Shown here: in pieces, positions 23,168-32,651 of the stretch
Position numbering within the stretch: position 1 is the first letter of the stretch
Layout of the letters: each line of letters begins with the position of its first letter
Origin: Gordonia sp. PP30
GTDB taxonomy: Bacteria; Actinomycetota; Actinomycetes; Mycobacteriales; Mycobacteriaceae
DNA length: 64,000 bases
Direction of reading: 5' to 3'
NCBI RefSeq assembly: GCF_023100845.1
Contig: NZ_CP095864.1
Span: 3,968,001-4,032,000 of the forward strand
The notes under the pieces: generated by a model
Database searches by the model: none
Seen by the model: the letters and a program-made list of their open reading frames with translations, nothing else
Told to the model about the DNA's origin: nothing
Translations under genes and position numbers: made by a program

Positions 23168-24421
23168 CTACAGCGAGATCCGGCCCTCCTCGGCGGCGAG
23201 GCCGATGTCGGTGCGGAAGTGTGAACCGGGGAGCGTGACGGCGGCGAGCCGCTGGTATGCCTGCGCGCGAGCGGCGGCCAGATCGGGGCCGCGGCCGACC
23301 ACCGACAGCACGCGGCCGCCGGCCGAGAGCACCTCGCCGTCGGCGCCGAGCTTGGTGCCCGCGTGCAGGATCCCCTCGCCGTCCGCGCCGGTGATGGCGT
23401 CGCCGGTGCGCGGGGTGCCCGGGTAGTTCTCGGCAGCCAGTACGACCACCACCGCGCTGCCGTCGTACCAGCGCAGCGGCGCCAGGTCGGCGAGAGTGCC
23501 GGTGGCGACGGCGTTCAGGGCCTCGCCGAGGGGGGATTCGAGCAGGTCGAGCACGGCCTGGGTCTCCGGGTCACCGAAGCGGCAGTTGAACTCGACGACG
23601 GCCGGCCCCTCGTCGTCGATCGCCAGACCCGCGTAGAGGAGACCGGAGAACGGGGTCCCGCGCCGGACGAGTTCGGCGGCGACCGGGGCCACCACCTCGT
23701 CGACGATCCGCTGGACCATCTCGGGCGGCAGCCACGGCAGCGGCGTGTACGCGCCCATGCCGCCGGTGTTGGGGCCCTGATCGCCGTCGCCGACGCGCTT
23801 GTGATCCTGGGCCGGCAGCAGCGGCACCACGGTGTCGCCGTCGACCAGGCAGAACAGCGAGACCTCCGGGCCGGACAGGAAGCTCTCCAGCAGCACCGGA
23901 TGACCGTGCTCCAGGCAGTCCGCGGCGTGAGCGCGGGCGGCGGCGCGATCCGGCGTCACCACGACGCCCTTACCGGCGGCGAGACCGTCGTCCTTGACCA
24001 CCCAGGTGGGGCCGAAACGGTCGAGCGCGGCGTCAAGCCCGGCCAGCTCGTCGACCACCTCGGCGCGTGCGGTGCGCACCCCGGCGGCGGCCATGACGTC
24101 CTTGGCGAAGGCCTTGGAGCCCTCGATCTGGGCGGCGGCGGCACCCGGACCGAAGGTCGCGAAACCGGCGTCACGCAGCGCATCGGCGACGCCGTGGACC
24201 AGCGGCACCTCGGGTCCGATAACCACCAGATCCGCCTCGACGGAACGGGCCAGCCCGACGACCTCCTCCGGTGACGCGACGTCGACCGGGTGGTTGACGG
24301 CCACCGCGGCGGTGCCGGCGTTACCCGGTGCCGCGTGCAGCTGCGTCACCGAAGGGTCGCGGTCCAGACCGAGGAGGAGGGCGTGTTCGCGGCCGCCCGA
24401 GCCGATCACGAGTACTCGCAC
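23168..24421 (-). CDS. purD: Phosphoribosylamine-glycine ligase
   Basis: Second step of purine synthesis: joins PRA and glycine with ATP to form GAR. 417 residues with the N-terminal [14 protein letters not shown], the ATP-grasp core ([27 protein letters not shown]), the family signature [14 protein letters not shown] and C-terminal [13 protein letters not shown] start at 24419-24421, 5 nt after ltrA, so probably cotranscribed with it. Unlinked here to the purB-purC cluster at 13-16 kb. Confidence 0.96.
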   Translation of the reverse strand: MRVLVIGSGGREHALLLGLDRDPSVTQLHAAPGNAGTAAVAVNHPVDVASPEEVVGLARSVEADLVVIGPEVPLVHGVADALRDAGFATFGPGAAAAQIEGSKAFAKDVMAAAGVRTARAEVVDELAGLDAALDRFGPTWVVKDDGLAAGKGVVVTPDRAAARAHAADCLEHGHPVLLESFLSGPEVSLFCLVDGDTVVPLLPAQDHKRVGDGDQGPNTGGMGAYTPLPWLPPEMVQRIVDEVVAPVAAELVRRGTPFSGLLYAGLAIDDEGPAVVEFNCRFGDPETQAVLDLLESPLGEALNAVATGTLADLAPLRWYDGSAVVVVLAAENYPGTPRTGDAITGADGEGILHAGTKLGADGEVLSAGGRVLSVVGRGPDLAAARAQAYQRLAAVTLPGSHFRTDIGLAAEEGRISL

Positions 24422-24426
24422 GCAGG

Positions 24427-25617
24427 TCAGCCTAGGGCATCGCTCTCGTCGGTCGCGACCTCGGCGATCACCACCGGTATCAGTGGCGCCAGGCACACCA
24501 CCACCGTGCCCACCAACACCGGTGCTCCCACCGCCGCGAGCACCAGACCCAGCACGATCGGCGCCGTCGCACCGATACCCATCGGCCACAGCACCCGATG
24601 TCCGCCGACCAGCCATCCGTGGATCCCGATCAGCCCCAGGCAGAACACCGCCAGCGGAACCGCCGTGGTCGCCACGACCGCGACCGGGCCGATGGTCGCG
24701 TGCCGCTCGATCCACAACGCCACCACGTGCAGGCCGCCGCCGACGGCCGCGCACGCCATGAACAGCGGCAGATAGCCGTAGCCGAATCCGAAGCACTTCT
24801 CCGGGCGCCGCGCCAGAATCGCACCGTTGGGCATCAGGAAGAACAGCCACCACATCATGAACGTCACGCCCATCGCGGCCAGTCCGAGAACCGCCGTCTC
24901 GTGACTCCAGCCCTCCCGGCCGACGACCGCCTGCAGCACCGCGACGGTGCCCACCACTCCTTCGCCGAGGGTGATCACCATCAGCGTGGCGTAGCGCTCG
25001 GCGATGTGCTCGGGATTCCACGGCGTGGCCCGGATGCGCGTCTCGGCGACGAACGGGCCGGCCATCTCCACCCCGACCAGCACCAGCCCGATCGCCAGGG
25101 TGGCCCAGAGCCCGGTCGGCAGGAATATCAGGATCACCCAACCGACCTGCGCGATCGCGGTGAACAGGGCGTAGGCGAGTGCGGTCCGCCGGTAGTCCGG
25201 GGCCTGCAGCGCCGCCCGCAGCCACTGGGTGATCATCCCGAGCCGCATCACGATGTAGCCGATGACCAGCACGGTCACGTCCACGTGACCGCCCTCGTGG
25301 ATCGACGAGAAGACGGGCGGGATGCCGATCGCGATGATGCTGACGCCGATCATCTGCAGCAGGGTGAGCAGCCGGTAGAACCAGTCGTCGGTGTCGAAGG
25401 CCGACGAGAACCAGGCGAAGTTGATCCACGCCCAGATGGTGGCGAAGGTGGTCAGCAGATAGCCGGCGATCGCGGGCAGCCAATGTCCCTCGGCGGCGTA
25501 CTCGGCCAGCTGCACCCCGGCCACCGAGAAGGCGACCACGAATACCAGGTCGTACAGGATCTCCAGGCTGCTGCCGGCGCGCCCCTCTTCATGAGGGTCG
25601 CGGCCGGTCATCTTCAT
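24427..25617 (-). CDS. LtrA (low temperature requirement) family membrane protein
   Basis: Polytopic membrane protein of about 396 residues with about ten hydrophobic segments. The LtrA family is recognised from the N-terminal [16 protein letters not shown] motif, the central [19 protein letters not shown] motif and the MWWLFFLMP helix. The family was named from a Listeria cold-growth mutant; its molecular function is unknown. The ATG at 25615-25617 is preferred over an upstream GTG at 25638 because that GTG lies inside a strong hairpin. Cotranscribed with purD. Confidence 0.87.
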   Translation of the reverse strand: MKMTGRDPHEEGRAGSSLEILYDLVFVVAFSVAGVQLAEYAAEGHWLPAIAGYLLTTFATIWAWINFAWFSSAFDTDDWFYRLLTLLQMIGVSIIAIGIPPVFSSIHEGGHVDVTVLVIGYIVMRLGMITQWLRAALQAPDYRRTALAYALFTAIAQVGWVILIFLPTGLWATLAIGLVLVGVEMAGPFVAETRIRATPWNPEHIAERYATLMVITLGEGVVGTVAVLQAVVGREGWSHETAVLGLAAMGVTFMMWWLFFLMPNGAILARRPEKCFGFGYGYLPLFMACAAVGGGLHVVALWIERHATIGPVAVVATTAVPLAVFCLGLIGIHGWLVGGHRVLWPMGIGATAPIVLGLVLAAVGAPVLVGTVVVCLAPLIPVVIAEVATDESDALG

Positions 25618-25632
25618 CAGCTGTGATCGCAC

Positions 25633-25673
25633 TGGCACGCGCCTACGGTAATCGGTGCCGTAGGCGCGTGCCA
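25633..25673 (-). terminator. Strong hairpin, probable terminator of the GT39/GT2 unit
   Basis: A perfect 16-bp inverted repeat (25633-25648 and 25658-25673) with a 9-nt loop. On the minus strand it is downstream of the GT39 gene and upstream of ltrA. The MITE-like element lies between it and the GT39 stop codon. Confidence 0.75.
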
Positions 25674-25706
25674 GCGCAGGAGCCGCGAGTTCGCGACCGG
25701 GCGGTT

Positions 25707-25868
25707 AGGCCGTGTCTCTCAAATCTTCTCCGTAGGCATCGGTGGATCCGCTGGGCGGCTGGCAAGGCGGAGGAGGGAGGCATAGCGGCGCTATGCCGAC
25801 CGACGACAACGCCGCCAGGCGTTCAGCGGGACGCCGAGGACCGGAAAGAGATTTGGGAGACATGGCCT
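25707..25868. mobile_element. MITE-like element, 162 bp, with 20-bp terminal inverted repeats
   Basis: Ends AGGCCGTGTCTCTCAAATCT (25707-25726) and AGATTTGGGAGACATGGCCT (25849-25868) match as inverted repeats at 18 of 20 positions. Both are bordered by a TA dinucleotide, a possible target duplication. The inside is a long imperfect hairpin centred on the near-palindrome GGCATAGCGGCGCTATGCC (about 25781-25799). No open frame fits a transposase, so it would be moved in trans. It abuts the 3' end of the GT39 gene, overlapping its stop codon by 2 bp. Confidence 0.7.
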
Positions 25869-28053
25869 ACTTCTTCGGAGCGGTCAGGTCGTACAGGGTG
25901 ACCCCGTCGACCGTGGTCGGCGTGAAGTTCGCCTCGACCCACTCGCGGATCTCCGACGACGTCCCGGAGCGGCCACCGCCGCCGAAGCCGCCGCCGAAGC
26001 CCTCACCGAACTCGCTGTTCCCGCCGATGAAGTAGTGGATCTTGTGCTGCTCGACGTACTTCTGGAACTGCGCCAGCGTCGGCGACGGGTCGGTGCCGTT
26101 GAATCCGCCGATCGGCATCACCGAGTAGCCGGATTCGATCTGGTACCCGGAGGCCTCGTTGGACCCGACCGCCGCGGCCACCCAGGTGAACCGGTCGGCG
26201 TCGGTGCGCAGCGTCGCGATCACCTGTTCGCTCGGCTTGGAGCCCATCAGCAGGCCGCCGCCGCCACCGCCGCGGCGACTGCCGCTCTGGTGGCCCGTGC
26301 CGAAGCCGGGCATCGTCGTGCCGTGCTGCCCGGTACCGCCGGGCATGCCGGGCATCCCCGCGCCGCCAGGGAAGCCGTTCGGCATACCGTTTCCGCCGCC
26401 GAAGCCGCCGCGTCCACCGGGCATGCCGCCGCGCATTCCGGGCATGTGGCCGCCGCCGGGGCCGAACCCGCCGGCCACTCGCGGACCCGCGCTGATGATC
26501 GAGCCCTCGGCGGGCGTGCCGATCGTGTCGAACGTGTAGGCGGCCGGGCCGGCCAGCGCGGCGACGATCGCCGCCGCCGCGACGGCGTATCCGGCGACAC
26601 CCTTGCGCACGACGATCAGCGCCACGGCGGCGAGCACGCCGACCACCAGCACCACCCAGCGCAGCCACGGCACGAAGTCCGGCGCACGGTTCAGGAGCAC
26701 ATAGCCCCAGATCGCGGCCGTGGCCGCACCGGCGGCCAGCACCAGCCGCACCCACAGCTTGTCTCGCTGTCCCCAGCAGACGGCGGCCGACGCGGCCACC
26801 AGGCCGGCGAGCGCGGGGGCGATCGCCGCGGTGTAGTAGCTGTGGAAGATGCCCTGCATGTAGCTGAACACGACCATCGTGGTGAGCATCCAGATCGCCG
26901 AGAGCACGATGAACGCACGACGGCGATCCGTGCGCGGCGCACGCCCGATCAGGACCAGCGCGGCCACCGCGAAGATCAGCGCGGTCGGGATCAGCCAGGC
27001 GATCTGGCCGCCCTGCTCGGGCTGGAACATCCGCCAGAAGCCGGCCTGCCCCCACATGCCGCCGCCGCGTCGTCCACCGGGGAAGCCGCCACCGGGGAAG
27101 CCCTCGGCGCCGGTACCGCCGAACATGCCACCGGCCCCGTACGACCCGCCGTGCCCACCACCGGGCACCACCGATCCGCGCTCGTTGCCGTCGAGCCGGC
27201 CGAAGCCGTTGTACCCGAAGGTCAGTTCCAGGATCGAGTTGTGCTGCGAGCCGCCGATCCACGGCCGCGAGCCGGCCGGCCACAGTTCGACGGTGAGAAT
27301 CCACCAGCCGGCGCTGACGATCAGCGCGCCGAGCGCCGCGAACAACTGCCCCACCCGGCGCAGCCAGGTGCCCGGAGCGAAGGCGAAGAACGCGATCACC
27401 AGCGCGGGCAGCACCAGGAATGCGGCGAACTGCTTGGTGAGGAAGGCGAAGCCGACGGCCACGCCACTCCAGATCAACCACTTCCATTTACCGGTGTCGA
27501 TCGCCCGCATGATCGCCCACACCGAGGCCGTCAGCAGAAGCAGCAGCAGCGCCTCGGGGTTGTTGAACCGGAACATCAGGGCCGCGACCGGCGTCAGCGC
27601 GAGCACCAGGCCCGCGCCGATCCCGGCCCAGTGGCCGAAGTACCGCTTCACGATCACATACAGCAGCCAGACGGTGGCCACGCCCATCAGCACCTGCGGC
27701 ACCAGCACCGACCACGAGTTGAGGCCGAACACCCGCACCGACAGCCCCGGAATCCACAGCGAGGCGGGCGGCTTGTCGACGGTGATCGAGTTCGCCATGT
27801 CCGACGACCCGAAGAACCACGCCTTCCACGACTTGGAGCCGGCCTGGATGGCGGCGGTGTAGAACGAGTTGGCCCAGCCGTTGGCGGACAGGTTCCACAG
27901 GTAGGCGATCAGGGTACCGACCAGGAGTGCGCCGAGACTCAGCCGCTCGACCAGCAGGGTCCGCGGACTCGACTGCGGCGCGGCGCTGCCCGCCGGTTCC
28001 GCCGCGGCGGGCGGCTCGGCGGGCGGGGCCGGCGGAGCGATCGTCGTACTCAT
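25867..28053 (-). CDS. GT39/PMT-like membrane glycosyltransferase
   Basis: Polytopic membrane enzyme of 728 residues using a polyprenyl-phosphate sugar donor (ArnT/PMT superfamily). The first loop carries ANSFYTAAIQAGSKSWKAWFFGSSD and the ITVDKPPASLWIPG donor-site motif, and the membrane core follows (residues about 35-560). Two Gly/Pro/Met-rich stretches are notable: one inside an outer loop (residues about 300-345) and one after the last helix (residues about 520-600, GGHMPGMRGGMPGGRGG). A folded C-terminal domain (SGYQIESGYSVMPIGGFNGTDPSP) follows. ATG overlaps the stop of the GT2 gene (ATGA). The TAG stop lies at the edge of the MITE-like element, and its last two bases are inside that element's right terminal repeat. 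Confidence 0.88.
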   Translation of the reverse strand: MSTTIAPPAPPAEPPAAAEPAGSAAPQSSPRTLLVERLSLGALLVGTLIAYLWNLSANGWANSFYTAAIQAGSKSWKAWFFGSSDMANSITVDKPPASLWIPGLSVRVFGLNSWSVLVPQVLMGVATVWLLYVIVKRYFGHWAGIGAGLVLALTPVAALMFRFNNPEALLLLLLTASVWAIMRAIDTGKWKWLIWSGVAVGFAFLTKQFAAFLVLPALVIAFFAFAPGTWLRRVGQLFAALGALIVSAGWWILTVELWPAGSRPWIGGSQHNSILELTFGYNGFGRLDGNERGSVVPGGGHGGSYGAGGMFGGTGAEGFPGGGFPGGRRGGGMWGQAGFWRMFQPEQGGQIAWLIPTALIFAVAALVLIGRAPRTDRRRAFIVLSAIWMLTTMVVFSYMQGIFHSYYTAAIAPALAGLVAASAAVCWGQRDKLWVRLVLAAGAATAAIWGYVLLNRAPDFVPWLRWVVLVVGVLAAVALIVVRKGVAGYAVAAAAIVAALAGPAAYTFDTIGTPAEGSIISAGPRVAGGFGPGGGHMPGMRGGMPGGRGGFGGGNGMPNGFPGGAGMPGMPGGTGQHGTTMPGFGTGHQSGSRRGGGGGGLLMGSKPSEQVIATLRTDADRFTWVAAAVGSNEASGYQIESGYSVMPIGGFNGTDPSPTLAQFQKYVEQHKIHYFIGGNSEFGEGFGGGFGGGGRSGTSSEIREWVEANFTPTTVDGVTLYDLTAPKK

Positions 28054-29315
28054 GAAAGAACCTCCAGGTTCGGGTTGCGTCGTACGAAGACCCAGCGGAG
28101 TCCGACGAAGCGGGTGACGGTCGCCACCAGGTTGGCGACGATGAGAACGGTCAGTTCGAGGCCGCGGCTCGCGTGCGGGATCCCGGCGTGCAGGCCGGCG
28201 AGCGCCCCCGCGGTCACCGCCCAGCCGAAAAGGAAGACGGCCCAGCCGAACACGTGGTGCCGGACCATGCCGGACCGGCCGCGGATGCCGAAGGTGAAGC
28301 GCCGGTTGGCCGCGGTGTTCAGCACGGCGGTGATCGCCAGCGCCAGGAAGTTGGCGATCTGCGCGCCGACGTAGCCGTGCAGCAGCAGATACAGCAGCGC
28401 GTAGGCGGCGGTGGAGACGACGCCGACGGTGACGAAGCGGATCACCTGGCCGGTCATGCCGGTCGGCACCCCGCGCAGGTCGGGGCCGTCGTCGCGTTCG
28501 CGGCCGAGATTGCGGCGCAGCTGATCGATCGGCAGTCGTCCGGCGGCCAGCGCCCAGCCGACGCGGGCGCAGCCCTTGAGGTCGGCGACGGCGGTGGCGA
28601 CGATGTCGACGGAGCTGTCCGGGTCGTCGACCCAGTCGACCGGGACCTCCGCGATCCGCAGACCGATCCGTTCGGCGAGCACCAGCATCTCGGTGTCCCA
28701 GAACCAGCCGGTGTCGGCCACGTACGGGAGCAGTTCGCGGGCGACGTCGGTGCGCATCGCCTTGAAGCCGCACTGCGCGTCGGAGAAGTGCGCGCGCATG
28801 CCGAGCCGCAGGATCAGGTTGTAGCTGCGGGAGATGAACTCGCGCTTGGCGCCCCGGACCACGTGCGACGACCGGCTCAGCCGGGTACCGATCGCGACGT
28901 CCGAGTGGCCGGAGATCAGTGGCGCGATCAGCGGCATGAGCGCGTTCAGATCGGTCGACAGGTCCACGTCGCAGTAGGCGACGATCTGCGCGTCGCTGCT
29001 CCCCCACACCCGGGTGAGCGCCCGGCCACGCCCCTTCTCGTCGAGGTGCACCACCCGGACGGCGGCACCGTCGCGCCCGTCGAAACGCTCGGTGAGCCGC
29101 TGCGCGATCGCCAGCGTGGCGTCGGTGCTGGCGTTGTCGGCGACGGTGATGCGCGCGGTGTACGGCACCTGCGCGGCCAGATGCTCGCGCAGCCGCAGGA
29201 CCGTGCGTTCGAGGTCGCGCTCCTCGTTGTAGACGGGAACGACGACGTCGAGCACCGGTGGCGGTGGCGCCTTGGGCTCCGTCTCCGCCGGCTCGGGATC
29301 GATGGTGGTTGTCAT
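28050..29315 (-). CDS. GT2 polyprenyl-phosphate glycosyltransferase with GtrA-like domain
   Basis: 421 residues. The N-terminal GT2 domain (PVLDVVVPVYNEERDLERTV, with the DXD-type AYCDVDLSTDLN and the SDAQCGFKAMR motif) resembles dolichyl-phosphate mannose/glucose synthases that load a sugar on polyprenyl phosphate. From about residue 275 a GtrA-type four-helix membrane domain (VIRFVTVGVVSTAAYALLYLLL, RFVGLRWVF) follows. It probably makes the lipid-linked donor used by the GT39 enzyme encoded next, with which it overlaps by 4 nt. Start ATG at 29313-29315. Confidence 0.9.
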   Translation of the reverse strand: MTTTIDPEPAETEPKAPPPPVLDVVVPVYNEERDLERTVLRLREHLAAQVPYTARITVADNASTDATLAIAQRLTERFDGRDGAAVRVVHLDEKGRGRALTRVWGSSDAQIVAYCDVDLSTDLNALMPLIAPLISGHSDVAIGTRLSRSSHVVRGAKREFISRSYNLILRLGMRAHFSDAQCGFKAMRTDVARELLPYVADTGWFWDTEMLVLAERIGLRIAEVPVDWVDDPDSSVDIVATAVADLKGCARVGWALAAGRLPIDQLRRNLGRERDDGPDLRGVPTGMTGQVIRFVTVGVVSTAAYALLYLLLHGYVGAQIANFLALAITAVLNTAANRRFTFGIRGRSGMVRHHVFGWAVFLFGWAVTAGALAGLHAGIPHASRGLELTVLIVANLVATVTRFVGLRWVFVRRNPNLEVLS

Positions 29316-29469
29316 GGTGCAGAGCCTGTTCGACGCCGCTGGAGCCCGCCTGGACTGTTGCTGGGAGCTTCCTGTGTGCGCTCAGCTGCCTGTGGACAAC
29401 CGGGCATCACTCGTGCGGGCCTGTGGACGACGCCGCCTGGTTGTCGGCGGTGACCGATAGATTCGGGGC

Positions 29470-31635
29470 ATGACGGAGTCGAGCATGGCGGGGCCGATCC
29501 AGCTGAATCCGGCCCAGCAGGAGGTGGCCGGCCGGGTGATCGCCGCCCTGGCCGGGCCCGACGCCCGGCTGCGGCCCGACCAGGAGACGGCGGTCGCCGC
29601 GCTGGCGACGCCCGGCGCCCGCGCGCTGGTGGTGCAGGCGACCGGCTGGGGCAAGTCAGCGGTGTACTGGGCGGCGACGGCGGTGATCAGGCAGGCCGGC
29701 GCCGGGAACGCGGCGAGCGGGCCGAATCCGACCGGCGGTGGCCCGACGCTGATCGTGTCACCGTTGCTGTCGTTGATGCGCGACCAGGTCGCGGCGGCCA
29801 CGCGGGCCGGTCTGCGGGCGGCGACGCTGAATTCGTCGAACGTCGACGACTGGGCGGCGATCGAGCACGACCTGACCGCCGGGGAGCTCGACGTTCTCCT
29901 GGTCTCCCCGGAACGACTCGCCAATCCCGGCTTCGGCCGCCGCGTGCTCGACACCCTCGCCGGGCGGCTCGGGCTGGTGGTGATCGACGAGGCGCACGCG
30001 ATCTCCGACTGGGGCCACGACTTCCGGCCCGACTACCGGCGCGTCGCCGACGTCCTTCAGCGACTCAATCCGCAGACCTCGGTGCTGGCCACGACGGCCA
30101 CCGCCAACGAGCGGGTGACCCACGACGTCGCGCAGCAACTGCAATCGGGCGGCGGTACCGAGACGCTGGTGCTCCGCGGGCCACTGGCCCGGAAGTCGTT
30201 GCACCTCAACGTGATCGATGGTCTCTCGCCGATCGAGCGGTACGGCTGGGTGGCCGACCAGCTGCCGTCGCTGCCGGGTTCGGGGATCGTCTACGTGCTG
30301 ACCGTCGCCGACGCCGACCGGCTGGTGACGGCGATCCGGGCGGTGCACGGCGACGACTATCCGGTCGCCGCGTACACCGGCCAGCTGCCGCCGGACGAGC
30401 GTCACCGGCTGGAGGACGATCTGCTCGCCAACCGGGTCAAGGCCCTGGTCGCCACCTCCGCGCTGGGGATGGGTTTCGACAAACCCGATCTCGGCTTCGT
30501 GGTGCACGTGGGCGCACCGCCGTCACCGGTGTCGTACTACCAGCAGGTGGGTCGTGCCGGCCGTGCGCTCGACGAGGCCGTCGTGGTGCTGCTGGCGTCG
30601 GCGATGGACGAGGCCGTGTGGGAGTACTTCGCGACCGCCACCATCCCCGACCCGCAGCGGATGGAACGGCTGCTGTCCGCGATGGCCGCCGAGGACCGTC
30701 CCGTCAGCGTGCCGCAGTTGGAGGCGCTCACCGGCATGCGGCGCACGCGGGTGGAGTTGATGTGCAAGCAGCTCGCGGTCGACGGCGCAGTGGAACGGAC
30801 CGCCGACGGCTGGGTCCGCACCGGGCAGGGCTGGTCGTATGACGCCGAGCACTACGCCGGGGTCCTGGCCGTGCGGCGGCGTGAGGCCGACATCATGCGC
30901 CGCTACATCGGCGGCCGCGACTGCCTGATGAAGCTGCTCACCCAGGCCCTTGACGATCCGCGCGCCGCCGATTGCGGGCGCTGCAGCGTGTGCCGCCGCG
31001 CCCTGACGCCGCCGCTGACCGAGACCGTTCCACGTGAAGCATTGGGTACGGTCTCCGCGGCGCTGCGACGGCAGGCGCAGGTCCTGGAGCCGCGCAAGAT
31101 GTGGCCGGGCGGCGTCTTCGGTACCCGCGGCCGGATCCCGGCCGGACAGCTCGCCGAGACCGGGCGGGTGCTCGCCTTCGCCGATGCACCGCAGTGGGAG
31201 GACACCCTGCGGGCGATCCGGGGCTCCGGCGACGCCGCCGCACGCGAGCAGGCGTGGGACGAGCTGACCCGGGCCGCGGTCGAGGTGCTGGCCCAGTGGG
31301 GCCGGGCCGGGATCCGGCCGGAGCTGATCTGTGGGCTCGACCTCGGCACCGGTATGGCGACCGAACTCGCCGCGAGGTTGCGGGCGGTCGGCCGGCGTGG
31401 CGGCGGCGACTATCCGGTGCAGCCGGGCCCCGGGCCGGGACGGGACGCCAACGGCGCCGCCGAGGCGGCGCACTGGCGCGACCGGCTCGGCGAGCCGCCC
31501 GCCGGGACCGGCGAGAGCGTGCTGCTGGTCGTGGACGAGACCTCCTCGACCTGGCCGATCGCTCTCGCCGCGGCGGCGCTCCGCGAGGCCGGCGCGGGAC
31601 CGGTACTGCCGCTGCTGATCCACCAGTCGGTCTGA
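29470..31635 (+). CDS. RecQ-like DEAH-box DNA helicase
   Basis: 721-residue superfamily 2 helicase. Walker A in VVQATGWGKSAVYWAATAV, motif II VVIDEAHAISDWGHDFRPDY, motif III LATTATAN, motif VI VSYYQQVGRAGRA. After the helicase core a winged-helix/zinc region carries CGRCSVC (about residue 500). The C-terminal 100 residues (GESVLLVVDETSSTWPIALAA) look like the PRTase-type tail seen in the actinobacterial RecQ subgroup. ATG at 29470. Divergent from the glycosyltransferase pair. Substrate preference cannot be read from the sequence. Confidence 0.9.
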   Translation: MTESSMAGPIQLNPAQQEVAGRVIAALAGPDARLRPDQETAVAALATPGARALVVQATGWGKSAVYWAATAVIRQAGAGNAASGPNPTGGGPTLIVSPLLSLMRDQVAAATRAGLRAATLNSSNVDDWAAIEHDLTAGELDVLLVSPERLANPGFGRRVLDTLAGRLGLVVIDEAHAISDWGHDFRPDYRRVADVLQRLNPQTSVLATTATANERVTHDVAQQLQSGGGTETLVLRGPLARKSLHLNVIDGLSPIERYGWVADQLPSLPGSGIVYVLTVADADRLVTAIRAVHGDDYPVAAYTGQLPPDERHRLEDDLLANRVKALVATSALGMGFDKPDLGFVVHVGAPPSPVSYYQQVGRAGRALDEAVVVLLASAMDEAVWEYFATATIPDPQRMERLLSAMAAEDRPVSVPQLEALTGMRRTRVELMCKQLAVDGAVERTADGWVRTGQGWSYDAEHYAGVLAVRRREADIMRRYIGGRDCLMKLLTQALDDPRAADCGRCSVCRRALTPPLTETVPREALGTVSAALRRQAQVLEPRKMWPGGVFGTRGRIPAGQLAETGRVLAFADAPQWEDTLRAIRGSGDAAAREQAWDELTRAAVEVLAQWGRAGIRPELICGLDLGTGMATELAARLRAVGRRGGGDYPVQPGPGPGRDANGAAEAAHWRDRLGEPPAGTGESVLLVVDETSSTWPIALAAAALREAGAGPVLPLLIHQSV

Positions 31636-31996
31636 CGGCCCGGCCGCGCGATCGTGCGGATCTGGACGGTGCGGGCGAACTTGGACGGTGCGGGCGAACT
31701 TGGATTGTGCGGGCGCTACCTGGCCAGCGGCGTCCAGAGTCGCCCGCAGGATGGCGAAACGCCAGCACCGCCACCCAGACGAGGTCGCATCGTCGACGAC
31801 GCCCGGGGCGATCTGTCGCGGATCCTGCCGGGGCCGAAATCTGTCGCGGATTCGCCGACGGATCCGACAGGATCCGCGACGTCTGCCGCCCGGCGACAGG
31901 ATCCGCGACGGATCACCGGCGCGGTGCGACTCGGAGGTGGGTTCACACCTCAGCCAGCGGCCGACGAGCCGGCCCGCGGAAGGCTACGATCTGCGC
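31636..31996. repeat. Non-coding interval with tandem and inverted repeats
   Basis: No gene in 361 bp. A 19-bp unit GGACGGTGCGGGCGAACTT is exactly repeated at 31664-31682 and 31683-31701, with a diverged third copy at 31702-31720. Farther on, a 15-bp unit GACAGGATCCGCGAC occurs at 31866-31880 and 31895-31909, with inverted relatives (CTGTCGCGGATCCTG, 31813-31827; CTGTCGCGGATTC, 31841-31853), so the RNA can fold into alternative hairpins. Confidence 0.7.
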
Positions 31997-32620
31997 ATGA
32001 CGTCGAACATCGTGATCGGGATCGTCGCCATCCTCGTGGGTGCGGTCTTCTGTCTGCGCGGCGTGGTGGCGATGCGCATCGTCATCACCGTCTGGGGCGC
32101 CTTCGTCGGCTTCAATCTCGGCGCGGGTCTGGTCTCGGCGATCGGCGACCAGGGATTTCTCACCTCGGCGCTGGGGTGGGTCGTCGGTATCCTGCTCGCG
32201 GTCGTCTTCGCGCTGCTGGCCTATCTCTACTACGCGGTGGCGGTCCTGCTGGCGATGGCGTCGATCGGCTTCGCGCTGGGCACCGCGGTGATGGCCGCCG
32301 TCGGCGTCGACTGGAACTGGCTGGTGATCGTGGTCGGCGTCGTGGTCGGCGTCCTGCTGGCCTGGGCCGCGCTCGCGATGAACCTGCCCGCCATCCTGCT
32401 CGTGGTGCTGAGCGCGCTCGGCGGTTCCACGGCCATCGTCGGCGGCCTGATGCTGCTGTCCGACACCATCCGCACCTCGGAGTTCAGCGACGGCGACGTG
32501 ACCGCGCGCGTCTCGCACGGCTGGTGGTGGTACCTGCTGTACTTCGTGTTCGTAATCACCGGGATCATCGCGCAGGCCAAGGTGATCGGCCGCAACAGCG
32601 ACCTGCAACAGCAGTGGTGA
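31997..32620 (+). CDS. Polytopic membrane protein, DUF4203/TMEM198-like
   Basis: 207 residues with seven or eight closely packed hydrophobic helices and little outside them (IVIGIVAILVGAVFCLRG, ILLAVVFALLAYLYYAVAVLLA, LVIVVGVVVGVLLAWAAL). Gly-rich helices (GLVSAIGDQGFLTSALGWVVG) and the repeated glycine spacing resemble DUF4203-type proteins. Function unknown. ATG 31997 is chosen as the first Met before helix 1. Converges on the HIT gene. Confidence 0.75.
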   Translation: MTSNIVIGIVAILVGAVFCLRGVVAMRIVITVWGAFVGFNLGAGLVSAIGDQGFLTSALGWVVGILLAVVFALLAYLYYAVAVLLAMASIGFALGTAVMAAVGVDWNWLVIVVGVVVGVLLAWAALAMNLPAILLVVLSALGGSTAIVGGLMLLSDTIRTSEFSDGDVTARVSHGWWWYLLYFVFVITGIIAQAKVIGRNSDLQQQW

Positions 32621-32651
32621 CCGCGCCGGGGCGCGGCCACCGCGGCCGTCG

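Noticed and set aside
25867..29007. A 1046-codon reading of the GT39 gene
   Set aside because: The upstream part is the out-of-frame shadow of the GT2 gene; the ATG at 28053 overlapping the GT2 stop gives the normal N-terminus.
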